From Actinomycetota bacterium (lineage in GTDB: Bacteria; Actinomycetota; Actinomycetes; Actinomycetales; Microbacteriaceae), in the NCBI GenBank assembly GCA_030838475.1, contig JAUZFP010000002.1, positions 1 to 56,395 of the forward strand: a stretch of 56,395 nt of DNA, read 5' to 3'. Shown here in pieces: positions 22,999 to 31,576 of the stretch. How positions within the stretch are numbered: the stretch's first letter is position 1; each line of letters starts with the position of its first letter. The notes under the pieces are model-generated. The model did not search any database, was not told the origin of the DNA, and worked only from the letters and a program-made list of their open reading frames with translations. The position numbers and the translations under genes were made by a program.

Positions 22999-23745
22999 AT
23001 GGGCTCCATCGGCACGATCATCCTGAGCGGCAACCTGCTGCTCGCGCTGGTGATCGCGATCGCCGCCGGAATTGTCGCGTTTGCCTCGCCGTGCGTTCTC
23101 CCCCTTGTGCCCGGCTACCTCGGCTACGTCGGCGGGTTCACGTCCGAGGCGGATCGCCCCCGTCGCGGTCGAGTCGTCGCGGGTGTCGCCCTCTTCGTTC
23201 TCGGGTTCACGATCGTGTTCATCGCCTACAACTGGGTGCTCGGCGGGGCTGGCTTCCTGCTGAAGTCCCACCTTGATCTCATCACCCGGATCGCCGGCGT
23301 GCTGGTCATCCTCATGGGGCTCGTCTTCATCGGCCAGTTCTCGTTCCTGCAGCGAACGATCAAGCCGCGCTGGACCGCCGCGACCGGGTTGGCGGGCGCA
23401 CCCCTCCTCGGCATCATTTTCGGGCTCGGCTGGACGCCCTGCATCGGACCGACCCTCTCCGCGGTGCTCTCGCTGTCGGCCAGCAGTGGCAGCCCCTGGC
23501 GGGGGGCCGTCCTTGGCCTGGCGTTCTCGCTCGGGCTCGGCATCCCGTTCCTGCTGGTCGCCCTCGGGCTCAACTGGGTTACTGGCTCGATGGCCTTCCT
23601 GAAGCGCCACATCCGCGCCGTCAACATTATCGGCGGTTCCCTGCTCGTCGCCGTCGGCGTCCTGATGGTCACGGGCGTGTGGCAGCTCTTCATGTCCCAG
23701 CTCGGATCGGCGGTGAACAGTGGCTTCGGACAAACCGTCCTCTAA
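22999..23745 (+). CDS. ccdA: Cytochrome c biogenesis protein CcdA
   Basis: A 248-residue DsbD-type membrane protein with about six helices. Two cysteine-bearing membrane motifs, FASPCVLPLVPGYLGYVGG (first helix) and LGWTPCIGPTLSAVLS (fourth), form the electron relay from cytosolic thioredoxin to the extracytoplasmic TlpA-like reductase. The ATG at 22999 follows the tlpA stop by two bases, and the 3' end overlaps resB by 26 bp. Confidence 0.95.
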   Translation: MGSIGTIILSGNLLLALVIAIAAGIVAFASPCVLPLVPGYLGYVGGFTSEADRPRRGRVVAGVALFVLGFTIVFIAYNWVLGGAGFLLKSHLDLITRIAGVLVILMGLVFIGQFSFLQRTIKPRWTAATGLAGAPLLGIIFGLGWTPCIGPTLSAVLSLSASSGSPWRGAVLGLAFSLGLGIPFLLVALGLNWVTGSMAFLKRHIRAVNIIGGSLLVAVGVLMVTGVWQLFMSQLGSAVNSGFGQTVL

Positions 23746-25363
23746 GGCGCTGAACACCGACCCCAAACGGCCGTCGGATCACTTCGACGCGCCCGTCACC
23801 GAGGTCACCAATCCACGACTCGGTCTCGTCGGCTACCTGCGGTTCTTCTGGCGGCAGCTCACCAGCATGCGCACCGCGCTGTTCCTGCTGCTGCTCGTCG
23901 CGTTTGCGGCGGTGCCGGGTTCGCTGGTTCCGCAGCAGACCTCCGACCCGAACGGCGTCATCCAGTACAAGGCCGACAACCCCGGCTGGTCAAAGGTGCT
24001 CGACTTCCTCGGGGTGTTCAACACCTATTCGTCGGTGTGGTTCTCGGCTATCTACATCCTGCTGTTCATCTCGCTCATCGGCTGCATCATCCCGCGCACG
24101 ATGCACCACATCGCCGCGCTCAGGACACCGCCGCCCAAGACGCCCGCGCGACTCGACCGACTGCCCGGGTACCTCCGGACCGAGGATGCGACGGTCGATG
24201 ACGAGGATGTCGCCGACGGCGTTGGCGCCGCCCGGGACCTCCTTCGCGGGAGCGGCTATCGAGTTCGCGTCTTCGACGGGCAATCCGCCAGCGCCGAGCG
24301 CGGCTACCTGCGTGAGACCGGCAACCTGCTGTTTCACATCGCGCTCGTCGGAATCCTGGTGGCGGTCGGGTTCGGTGGTGGGTTCATCTGGACCGGGCAG
24401 AAGGTCATCCCCGTCGGCCAGTCCTTCGCGAACACGCTCAGCGACTACGATTCGATCAGCCCCGGCCGTTGGTTCAGCCCGGATTCGCTCGAGCCCTATC
24501 GCCTGACGGTCACCAAGTTCGTGCCGGTCTACGAGCGCAAGAATCTGAACGCCTACGGCGAGGCGATCGACTACACGGCCTACGTGCGCGCCAGCGTGCC
24601 GGGGCAGAAGACGACCAACGAGACCATCAAGGTCAACTCCCCGCTGCGGATCGGCGACACCGATGTGTACCTGCTGAGCAACGGTGTGGCCCCCGTGGTG
24701 ACGGTTCGAAACCCGGCCGGCAAGGTCGTCTATACCCAGCCGATTCCGTTCCTGCCTCAGGATGCGAACCTCACCAGCGAGGGCGTGATCAAGGTCCCGG
24801 ATGGACTTGCCAAACAGATCGGCATGCTGGGGTTCTTCTACCCGACCGAGTGCAGCCCCTCGACCTGCGCAGCCGCGCCCGTGTCCGTGGACCCGTCGTT
24901 CACGAACCCGGTCCTCACTCTGCAGGTCTACACCGGCGACCTCGGGCTGAACTCGGGCAAGCCCGTGAACGCCTACTCGCTCGACACAGACAAGCTCAAG
25001 CTGCTCGCGGGCTTCGGTTCGAAGACGCCGGGGCTGACCCTTCGTCCCGGACAGACGGTGAAGCTGCCGGACGGGCTGGGCACGATCGAGCTCGACAAGG
25101 TCATCCGCTATGTCGGTCTCGACATCCACCACGACCCGACACAGTTCTGGGTGCTGTCGTTCGCGGTGCTGGTGTTCCTGGGGCTGGTCACCGGGCTGTT
25201 CATCCCGCGCCGGCGCGTTTGGATCAAAGCCGTGCGTCGTGGGGGCAAGGTGCACTACGAATACGCCGGGCTCGCGCGCGGCGAGGACCCGCGACTGGAT
25301 GACGCGGTCGCCGAGATAGCGCGGAAACATTCCCAGCTTCTCGGGCTTAACATGAAGCCGTGA
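23720..25363 (+). CDS. resB: Cytochrome c biogenesis protein ResB
   Basis: A 547-residue component of the system II haem-handling complex. Membrane segments lie near residues 50-75, 105-125, 205-225 and 475-495, with a large extracytoplasmic domain between the last two, as in ResB/Ccs1. Typical strings are LTSMRTALFLLLLVAFAAVPGSLVPQ and RETGNLLFHIALVGILVAVGFGGGF. It works with CcsB to deliver haem to apocytochromes. GTG at 23720; the 3' end overlaps ccsB by 4 bp. Confidence 0.95.
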   Translation: MASDKPSSKALNTDPKRPSDHFDAPVTEVTNPRLGLVGYLRFFWRQLTSMRTALFLLLLVAFAAVPGSLVPQQTSDPNGVIQYKADNPGWSKVLDFLGVFNTYSSVWFSAIYILLFISLIGCIIPRTMHHIAALRTPPPKTPARLDRLPGYLRTEDATVDDEDVADGVGAARDLLRGSGYRVRVFDGQSASAERGYLRETGNLLFHIALVGILVAVGFGGGFIWTGQKVIPVGQSFANTLSDYDSISPGRWFSPDSLEPYRLTVTKFVPVYERKNLNAYGEAIDYTAYVRASVPGQKTTNETIKVNSPLRIGDTDVYLLSNGVAPVVTVRNPAGKVVYTQPIPFLPQDANLTSEGVIKVPDGLAKQIGMLGFFYPTECSPSTCAAAPVSVDPSFTNPVLTLQVYTGDLGLNSGKPVNAYSLDTDKLKLLAGFGSKTPGLTLRPGQTVKLPDGLGTIELDKVIRYVGLDIHHDPTQFWVLSFAVLVFLGLVTGLFIPRRRVWIKAVRRGGKVHYEYAGLARGEDPRLDDAVAEIARKHSQLLGLNMKP

Positions 25364-26373
25364 TCCCCGTGCATGCCGCCGTCAGCCAGGCGACCCTTGT
25401 CAACGACAGCCTCGTGGCCATCTACTCGGCCATGTTCATCTACGCGCTCGCGTTCATCTTCTTCACCTACGACCTCGCCAAGCGGATGTCGGAGGCCAGG
25501 CAGCTTGCCGCAGCGCCGATCGCCGAGGCGGTGAGCGTCAAGCGCGCGGGTCAACTTCAGGCCACGACCGCCGTGCTCGAGCGCCCGTCGGGACCGCCGC
25601 CGCCCGGATTCGAGGTCGCCGCCTCGCGGCCCAAGCGCTCGCTGTCCGCACGCCTCGGCATGATCTTCACGGTCATGGCCTGGCTGCTGCACGTCGGAGG
25701 CACCGTCTTCCGCGGACTGGCCGCCGGTCGCGTGCCGTGGGCGAACATGTTCGAGTTCACGCTCACCGCGACCGCGATCATCATCGGCGTGTTCCTGATC
25801 ATCCAGTTCTGGCAGGACCTGCAGTTCCTCGGCGCCTATGTCACGGGATTCGTGCTCGTGTTTCTCGGGGTTGCGACAACCAACTTCTACGTCGACGTCA
25901 TCCCGCTTCCGCCGGCACTGCAGTCCTACTGGCTGGTCGTCCACGTCTTCGTCGCCTCACTTGGCACCGGCTTCTACGGACTCGGCGCGGGGCTCTCGGT
26001 CGTGCAGCTCGTCCAGGCTCGACGGGAGGCCCGAGGACTCGGCGCGGTTCGAGCCGTCCCGACCGCCGAGAAGCTGGAGGCGCTCGCCTACCGGCTCATC
26101 GTCGTCGGATTCGTCTTCTGGACCTTCACCCTGATCGCCGGCTCCATCTGGGCCGAGCACGCGTGGGGCCGCTACTGGGGCTGGGACACCAAGGAGGTGT
26201 GGACGTTCATCGTCTGGGTCATCTTCGCCGGCTACATCCACGCCCGGGCGACGCGCGGCTGGCGCGGGTCACGATCGGCGACCCTCGCGATCATCGGCTT
26301 CAGCGCGGTGCTCTTCAACTTCACCATCGTGAACCTGTACTTCCACGGCCTGCACAGCTACTCCGGCCTCTAA
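25360..26373 (+). CDS. ccsB: Cytochrome c synthase subunit CcsB/ResC
   Basis: A 337-residue polytopic protein of the CcsA/ResC family. The haem-binding Trp-rich motif is AWGRYWGWDTKEVWTFIVW (near residues 267-285), flanked by conserved His in WLLHVGG, VVHVF and YFHGLHSYSG. Together with ResB it exports haem and ligates it to apocytochrome c. GTG at 25360 overlaps resB. The operon ends at the strong hairpin 26379-26441. Confidence 0.95.
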   Translation: MIPVHAAVSQATLVNDSLVAIYSAMFIYALAFIFFTYDLAKRMSEARQLAAAPIAEAVSVKRAGQLQATTAVLERPSGPPPPGFEVAASRPKRSLSARLGMIFTVMAWLLHVGGTVFRGLAAGRVPWANMFEFTLTATAIIIGVFLIIQFWQDLQFLGAYVTGFVLVFLGVATTNFYVDVIPLPPALQSYWLVVHVFVASLGTGFYGLGAGLSVVQLVQARREARGLGAVRAVPTAEKLEALAYRLIVVGFVFWTFTLIAGSIWAEHAWGRYWGWDTKEVWTFIVWVIFAGYIHARATRGWRGSRSATLAIIGFSAVLFNFTIVNLYFHGLHSYSGL

Positions 26374-26378
26374 CCCCT

Positions 26379-26441
26379 CATCGAATGCCCTCTAATTGCG
26401 GGTATTGGAGTGGCGCACCCGCAGTTAGAGGGCATTCGATG
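26379..26441. terminator. Bidirectional terminator-like hairpin between ccsB and menC
   Basis: A 25-base arm beginning CATCGAATGCCCTC (26379-26403) pairs with 26417-26441 at every position, one as a G-U wobble, with a 13-base loop. It exactly fills the gap between two convergent genes. It has no T-tract. Its sequence is unrelated to the repeat at 15094 and 33234. Confidence 0.8.
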
Positions 26442-26442
26442 G

Positions 26443-27426
26443 TTAGAGCAGGGCGTGGACGCGGGTCAGGCGCGCCAGCCACCAGTCGGTGCGGTCGGAA
26501 CTTGCGGCGTGCTGGGTGAGCAGCTTCTCGCTGACCTCGACGCGGCGAACGTCGATCTGGCCGTCGACGGGGAGTAGGGGAACGTCGGTGACATCCGCGG
26601 CAAGCAGGGCCGCAGTGCCGAGACCGCAGTCGTAGCTGACACCGCCGGGGACCGAGGCGGCCAGGTAGGCGCCCATCGAGAGCCCGACCGAGGTATCGAT
26701 GGCGCTCGAGACGACGACGGGCAGCCCCGCCACCTCGATGATCTCGAGCGCACGCTCGATCCCGCCGAGAGGCTGCGCCTTGATGACCAGGATGTCGGCG
26801 GCCTTCGCCCGCGCGACCGCGACCGGGTCCTCAGCCTTCCGCACGCTCTCATCCGCCGCGATCGGGATGCCCATGTACTTCACGCGCTTACGAATCTGGG
26901 CCAGCTCGTCGACGGTCGCGCACGGCTGTTCGACGTATTCGAGATCGAATTCGGCGAGGGCGTGGATGGCGTGTTCCGCCTCGTCGAGGTTCCAGGCGCC
27001 GTTCGCGTCGATCCGGATGCGACCGTCCGCCCCGAGGAAGTCGCGCACCCGCGACACGCGGGCGACGTCATCCGACAGCTCCTGGCCTGCCTCGGCGACC
27101 TTCACTTTCACGGTTCTGCAGCCGGGGAAGCCCGCGAGCACATCCATCACGGAGTCCGCGTCGACCGCCGGGAGCGTCGCGTTGACGCGGATGCGCGCGG
27201 GCGCGCTCGCCGGCAGGGTCGGCTCGCGCCAGCCGAAGTCGAGGGCCGCGCGTAGCCAGGCCGCGGCTTCGGTGTCGTCGTACTCGACGAAGGGTGAGAA
27301 CTCCGTCCATCCGGCGGGCCCCTCGAGGAGAAGAGCCTCGCGTGTATCCAACCCACGAAACCGGGTTGTCAGCGGGAGGGAGACCACCCGCGCCGTAGCG
27401 AGCAGTTCGGACAACGCAACCGTCAT
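26443..27426 (-). CDS. menC: o-Succinylbenzoate synthase
   Basis: A 327-residue enolase-superfamily enzyme that dehydrates SHCHC to o-succinylbenzoate in menaquinone synthesis. Catalytic Lys are in TVKVKVAE and VIKAQPLGG; metal ligands are in RIDANGAWN (Asp), VEQP (Glu) and IAADES (Asp). ATG at 27426 gives normal length. It is divergent from the membrane-protein/menB operon and convergent with ccsB. Confidence 0.95.
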   Translation of the reverse strand: MTVALSELLATARVVSLPLTTRFRGLDTREALLLEGPAGWTEFSPFVEYDDTEAAAWLRAALDFGWREPTLPASAPARIRVNATLPAVDADSVMDVLAGFPGCRTVKVKVAEAGQELSDDVARVSRVRDFLGADGRIRIDANGAWNLDEAEHAIHALAEFDLEYVEQPCATVDELAQIRKRVKYMGIPIAADESVRKAEDPVAVARAKAADILVIKAQPLGGIERALEIIEVAGLPVVVSSAIDTSVGLSMGAYLAASVPGGVSYDCGLGTAALLAADVTDVPLLPVDGQIDVRRVEVSEKLLTQHAASSDRTDWWLARLTRVHALL

Positions 27427-27504
27427 GGGCCCAGTTTGCTCGCATCTGCGGCAAGCTTGATACACCCGTGGAGCGCACGGGCGGGATTGGTTGGAGTCTG
27501 ACGC

Positions 27505-27852
27505 ATGTCCGAGTACCGCGGCATCGAGGTGTTCTCGCCCCCCGGCCGTCGTCGCGCGACTCCGCGACCGCGACCGCGCTGGCGACTCGGGGTGCTGTCC
27601 TTTGGTGCAGGGCTGTTCACTGCTGCGGCCACAACGGTCGGGATCCTGCTGGCGATGAGCGGCCAATACGAGGGCTCGATTCTGCTGGCGTACCTGGCGA
27701 CCGGAGCATCCGTTGCGACGGTGCTCTGCGGGGCGGCGGCAGTCGTCACCGGTCGGGGACGCGGCTGGGGAGCGGTCGCCGTTGTGATCGGGATTCTGAG
27801 CTCGCCGCCGCTGCTCACCCGGCTGCTGTCCTGGGCGAGCGGCCTAGGCTAG
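27505..27852 (+). CDS. Small membrane protein, unknown
   Basis: A 115-residue protein with a basic Pro/Arg-rich N-terminus (residues 12-27) and three hydrophobic helices (about 28-50, 60-82 and 88-108). No known domain recognised. ATG at 27505 lies between divergent menC and menB; the stop is only 4 bases before menB, so transcripts may run together, although menB seems to have its own leaderless promoter inside the 3' end. A role in menaquinone synthesis is not implied by sequence. Confidence 0.65.
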   Translation: MSEYRGIEVFSPPGRRRATPRPRPRWRLGVLSFGAGLFTAAATTVGILLAMSGQYEGSILLAYLATGASVATVLCGAAAVVTGRGRGWGAVAVVIGILSSPPLLTRLLSWASGLG

Positions 27853-27856
27853 GCGC

Positions 27857-28747
27857 ATGAGCGCAGTCGTTTCCGAGCTGTTCGACCCGGAGGTCTGGGT
27901 CGATGTTCCCGGCTTCGGGGAGCTGACCGACGTCACCTATCACCAGGACACGACCGGTCGCATCGCTCGCGTCGCGTTCAACCGCCCAGAGGTTCGCAAC
28001 GCGTTCCGGCCCCACACGGTCGACGAGTTGTACCGCGCGCTCGACGACGCGCGACAGAACCCGAAGATTGGGGTCGTGCTGCTGACCGGTAACGGACCGA
28101 GCGCGAAGGACGGCGGCTGGGCGTTCTGCTCGGGCGGCGACCAGCGGATTCGCGGGCGAGACGGGTACCAGTATTCGGACGGGTCGGCGTCAACCGGTCG
28201 CCTGCACATTCTCGAGGTGCAGCGCCTCATCCGCTTCATGCCCAAGGTCGTCATCGCGGTCATCCCCGGCTGGGCGGCCGGCGGCGGCCACTCGCTGCAC
28301 GTCGTGTGCGACCTGTCGATCGCCAGCCTCGAGCACGGAAAGTTCAAGCAGACGGATGCCGACGTCGGCTCCTTCGACGCCGGCTACGGAAGCGCATATT
28401 TTGCTCGCCAGGTCGGACAGAAGTTCGCGCGCGAGGTCTTCTTTCTCGCCCGCGAGTATTCCGCCGAACGCGCGCTCGAGGCCGGTGCGATCAACGCCGC
28501 GGTTCCGCACGCGGAGCTCGAGACGACGGCCATCGACTGGGCGAACACCATCCTCGGTAAGTCCCCCACCGCGATCAGGATGCTGAAGTTTGCTTTCAAC
28601 GCCGTGGATGACGGGATGGTCGGCCAGCAGGTCTTCGCCGGCGAGGCGACGCGGCTCGCCTACGGCACGGACGAAGCCGTCGAGGGTCGGGACGCGTTCC
28701 TCGAGAAGCGCGATCCCGACTGGTCGCCGTATCCATGGCACTACTGA
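27857..28747 (+). CDS. menB: 1,4-Dihydroxy-2-naphthoyl-CoA synthase
   Basis: A 296-residue crotonase-fold enzyme closing the naphthoquinone ring from o-succinylbenzoyl-CoA. Signatures are FCSGGDQRIRGRDGYQY (oxyanion hole and substrate loop), VVCDLSIASLEHGKFKQTDADVGSFDAGYGSAY and the C-terminal KRDPDWSPYPWHY. Length is typical of actinobacterial MenB. ATG at 27857 is six bases after TAGGCT (27845-27850), indicating a leaderless transcript. One base separates it from menE. Confidence 0.97.
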   Translation: MSAVVSELFDPEVWVDVPGFGELTDVTYHQDTTGRIARVAFNRPEVRNAFRPHTVDELYRALDDARQNPKIGVVLLTGNGPSAKDGGWAFCSGGDQRIRGRDGYQYSDGSASTGRLHILEVQRLIRFMPKVVIAVIPGWAAGGGHSLHVVCDLSIASLEHGKFKQTDADVGSFDAGYGSAYFARQVGQKFAREVFFLAREYSAERALEAGAINAAVPHAELETTAIDWANTILGKSPTAIRMLKFAFNAVDDGMVGQQVFAGEATRLAYGTDEAVEGRDAFLEKRDPDWSPYPWHY

Positions 28748-28748
28748 C

Positions 28749-29852
28749 GTGACCCGGCCGCTCAAGCGGCTCGACCCGAAGCCGACGGCCGTGCTCGCAG
28801 CCCTGCGGGAGGCGCTGAGCGGCAGCGGTCCCGCCGTATTCGTCGGCGACACCGCTCTGCCACTCCCGGTCGAGGTCGCGAAGCGCATCGCCCTCGTCGT
28901 CGAGACGAGCGGCTCCACCGCGAGGCCGAAACGGGTCGCCCTCTCGGCCGATGCTCTTCTCGCCAGTGCCGCCGCATCCGCGTCCGCGATTGGTGGGCAG
29001 GGACAGTGGCTGCTGGCCCTTCCCGTGCACTACATCGCCGGGCTCAACGTGCTCGTGCGCTCGATCGCGAGCGAGAGTGAGCCGGTCGTGCTGGATGGCG
29101 GATCGTTCGACCCGCTGTCCTTCGCGGCCGCCACCGGGTCGATGACGGATGATGTCCCGCGCTTCACGGCGCTCGTTCCGGCGCAGCTGTCGCGCATCCT
29201 TGCGGAGCCTGCCGCCACGACCGCAGCGGCCCGGTTCGCGCGCATCCTGCTGGGCGGTCAATCGGCGCCGGTCGCCCTGCTCGAGGCTGCCCAGGATGCC
29301 GGGCTGCGCATCACGACGACCTACGGCTCGAGCGAGACGAGCGGTGGATGTGTCTACGACGGCATCCCGATCGGGAATACCGCGGTGCGCGTCACCGACG
29401 GTGAGGTCGAGTTGTCGGGCGCCGTCGTCGCCGAGGGCTACCTCGACGACGACGAGCTCACAGCCGCCGCGTTCGTCGATGAGGCGGGCACGCGCTGGTA
29501 TCGAACCGGAGACACGGGTGAATACGTCGACGGCCGCCTGGTCATTGCCGGTCGCCTCGATGACGTGATCATCTCCGGAGGCATCAAGGTGTCGCTCGCC
29601 GACATCGAGAGGACAGTGCGGACACTTCCGGGACAGTCGGATGCCGTCGCGGTTCGGGCGCCGAGCGAGCGGTGGGGCGAGGTTCCGGTGATCGTGACGA
29701 CCCGACCGATCGAACTCGAGGAGCTTCGCGCCGCCGTGCGCGCGACGCTCGGTCCCGCCGGCGCGCCGGCGCGGGTCGTCGTCGTGGGCGCGATTCCGCT
29801 CTTGAGCTCCGGCAAGCCGGACCGCGTCGAGCTTCATCGACTCGCTCACTAG
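28749..29852 (+). CDS. menE: o-Succinylbenzoate-CoA ligase
   Basis: A 367-residue AMP-binding enzyme, shorter than many acyl-CoA ligases as usual for actinobacterial MenE. The P-loop is VETSGSTARPKRVALS; adenylate motif TTYGSSETSGG; YRTGDTGEY and the hinge AGRLDDVIISGGIKVS precede the C-terminal lid with catalytic Lys in SSGKPDR. It activates o-succinylbenzoate for MenB. GTG at 28749 directly follows menB, so translation is coupled; menA follows 9 bases later. Confidence 0.95.
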   Translation: MTRPLKRLDPKPTAVLAALREALSGSGPAVFVGDTALPLPVEVAKRIALVVETSGSTARPKRVALSADALLASAAASASAIGGQGQWLLALPVHYIAGLNVLVRSIASESEPVVLDGGSFDPLSFAAATGSMTDDVPRFTALVPAQLSRILAEPAATTAAARFARILLGGQSAPVALLEAAQDAGLRITTTYGSSETSGGCVYDGIPIGNTAVRVTDGEVELSGAVVAEGYLDDDELTAAAFVDEAGTRWYRTGDTGEYVDGRLVIAGRLDDVIISGGIKVSLADIERTVRTLPGQSDAVAVRAPSERWGEVPVIVTTRPIELEELRAAVRATLGPAGAPARVVVVGAIPLLSSGKPDRVELHRLAH

Positions 29853-29861
29853 AATCCCTCT

Positions 29862-30908
29862 GTGGCCTCACGTAAACAGCAGCGCATCGACCCGAACCGC
29901 GTTCAGAGGAACCAGGTGCCGGCTCGACTCGAAGACGACGTGCGAATCCCACGGGAGGCCCACGCGACCGGTCCGGCCCAGAAGTCGAAGAGTGGCAGGC
30001 CGGGCGGACGACCGCCGACGGCGGCGAAGGTCCGCAAGGCGAAGCCACGGGACTGGATCGCCGGTGCACGCCTGCGCACGCTTCCGCTGTCGATCGCGCC
30101 GGTAGCGCTCGGTACGGCCGCGGCCCACACGGCCATCGCGCCGTGGGCGTGGTGGCGCATCGCCCTCGCCCTCGCGGTCGCGGTTTGCCTTCAGATCGGC
30201 GTCAACTACGCGAACGACTACTCGGACGGGATCCGGGGCACGGACAAGTTCCGCCTCGGCCCGTCGCGACTGACCGGATCGGGTGCCGCCAAGCCGCGCA
30301 CCGTTCTGACCGTCGCGCTCGTGTTCCTTGGACTCGCGGCGGTTGCTGGAGCCATCCTCGTTGTCCACATCGGCCAGTACTGGTTGTTCGCGATCGGCGC
30401 CGTGTGTATTGCCGCGGCCTACTTCTACACCGGCGGTAAGCGGCCCTACGGCTACTACGGGCTCGGCGAGTTGTTTGTCTTCGTGTTCTTCGGACTCGTT
30501 GCGACCGCGGGCACGACGTTCGTGCAACTCGGTCACGTCAACCTGGAGAGCTGGCTGTCCGGTGTTGCGGTCGGCTTCATCGCCTGCGCGGTACTGATGG
30601 TGAACAACATCCGGGACCTGCCGCAGGACAAGCTCGCCGGCAAGCGCACGCTCGCCGTGCTCATCGGAAACATGGCCGCCCGCATCGTGTTCACGGTGTT
30701 CCTCTTGCTGCCGTTCGTGATCCTGATCTACTTCGTGCTGCTGTATCCGAACGCGACGTACACCTACTTCGCGCTCTTCCTCGCGCTGCCCGCGGTGCTG
30801 ATCACTCTGACGGCCAAGACCCCGAAGGAACTGGTGCTGGCGCTGCAGCTGACGAGCTTCACGGCGCTCGTATACGCGGTTGGTCTCGGCTGGGCTCTCG
30901 CGTTCTAG
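29862..30908 (+). CDS. menA: 1,4-Dihydroxy-2-naphthoate polyprenyltransferase
   Basis: A 348-residue UbiA-family membrane enzyme that attaches the isoprenoid tail to DHNA. The two Asp-rich motifs are NYANDYSDGIRGTD and NNIRDLPQDKLAGK; about eight membrane helices follow. A basic hydrophilic N-terminal extension of about 60 residues precedes the conserved start (DWIAGARLRTLPLSIAPVALG); GTG at 29862 is the only start near menE, but a later one cannot be excluded. The tail is probably made by the synthase at 36272. Confidence 0.95.
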   Translation: MASRKQQRIDPNRVQRNQVPARLEDDVRIPREAHATGPAQKSKSGRPGGRPPTAAKVRKAKPRDWIAGARLRTLPLSIAPVALGTAAAHTAIAPWAWWRIALALAVAVCLQIGVNYANDYSDGIRGTDKFRLGPSRLTGSGAAKPRTVLTVALVFLGLAAVAGAILVVHIGQYWLFAIGAVCIAAAYFYTGGKRPYGYYGLGELFVFVFFGLVATAGTTFVQLGHVNLESWLSGVAVGFIACAVLMVNNIRDLPQDKLAGKRTLAVLIGNMAARIVFTVFLLLPFVILIYFVLLYPNATYTYFALFLALPAVLITLTAKTPKELVLALQLTSFTALVYAVGLGWALAF

Positions 30909-30915
30909 CCGAGAG

Positions 30916-31173
30916 CTACTCGAGGCGGTCGAGCGCCTCGTCCTCGGCGTCGGTGTCGACGTTCCTGACCGGGACGGCCTTTGCACCACGAGCGGCAAGC
31001 TCCGCGGCGACCTGATCCCGAATCTTCCGGAAGAAGATGTAGGAGAGCACGAAGCCCGCGATTGCGGCGACCACCGTCGCGAGGAAGGGGTTGAGGTTGA
31101 GTACCAGCAGCACGGCGAGGACGACCACAAAGATCGCAAGCCGAATCAGCGAGTACTTGATCCACGGGCGCAC
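30916..31173 (-). CDS. DUF4229 small membrane protein
   Basis: An 85-residue protein starting GTG at 31173 (MRPWIKYSLIRLAIFVVVLAV) with two membrane helices (about 9-28 and 31-48), then a charged cytoplasmic tail ending in acidic residues. The pattern RxxxxYxLxRLxxF plus SYIFFRKIRDQ matches the actinobacterial DUF4229 family, often found by menaquinone genes. Convergent with menA (7-bp gap), divergent from the PLDc_N gene. Function unknown. Confidence 0.8.
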   Translation of the reverse strand: MRPWIKYSLIRLAIFVVVLAVLLVLNLNPFLATVVAAIAGFVLSYIFFRKIRDQVAAELAARGAKAVPVRNVDTDAEDEALDRLE

Positions 31174-31228
31174 CCGGCCAGTTTAGGTCGTCAGCATTTG
31201 AGCGAGCCGCGAGCTTACAATTACTCGC

Positions 31229-31576
31229 ATGGTGCGCTTCGATCTGATTGTCGGATTCATCGAGCTCGCGCTGCTCATTTTTTGCCTGGTCGACGTCATC
31301 TCGATTTACGATTCGCGCATCAAGGTTCTGAACAAGATCGCGTGGGTGTTTATCATCATCCTGGTCCCGGTGATCGGTCCGATCCTGTGGCTGGTGGTGG
31401 GTAAGGAACGCCGTGCTGACCGGCCCGCGGAGCGCGCACGCGATGCCCGACCGGTCGCACCGGATGACGACCCCGAGTTCCTGAGAAACGCCGACCGGTT
31501 CGAATCGCAGGAGGCGCGCATCCGTCGGCTTGAAGCGGAGCTAAAAGCTCTTAACGATGAAAAGCCCGAGGAGTGA
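31229..31576 (+). CDS. PLDc_N-domain membrane protein
   Basis: A 115-residue protein with two membrane helices (residues about 5-27 and 34-56) joined by the PLD-nuclease N-terminal motif, VFIIILVPVIGPILWLVVGKERR. The rest is a charged, likely coiled-coil tail (EAELKALNDEKPEE). Such proteins resemble the membrane part of cardiolipin synthase without the catalytic domains. ATG at 31229 is seven bases after TACAAT, so leaderless. It overlaps the start of menD by 20 bp. Confidence 0.82.
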   Translation: MVRFDLIVGFIELALLIFCLVDVISIYDSRIKVLNKIAWVFIIILVPVIGPILWLVVGKERRADRPAERARDARPVAPDDDPEFLRNADRFESQEARIRRLEAELKALNDEKPEE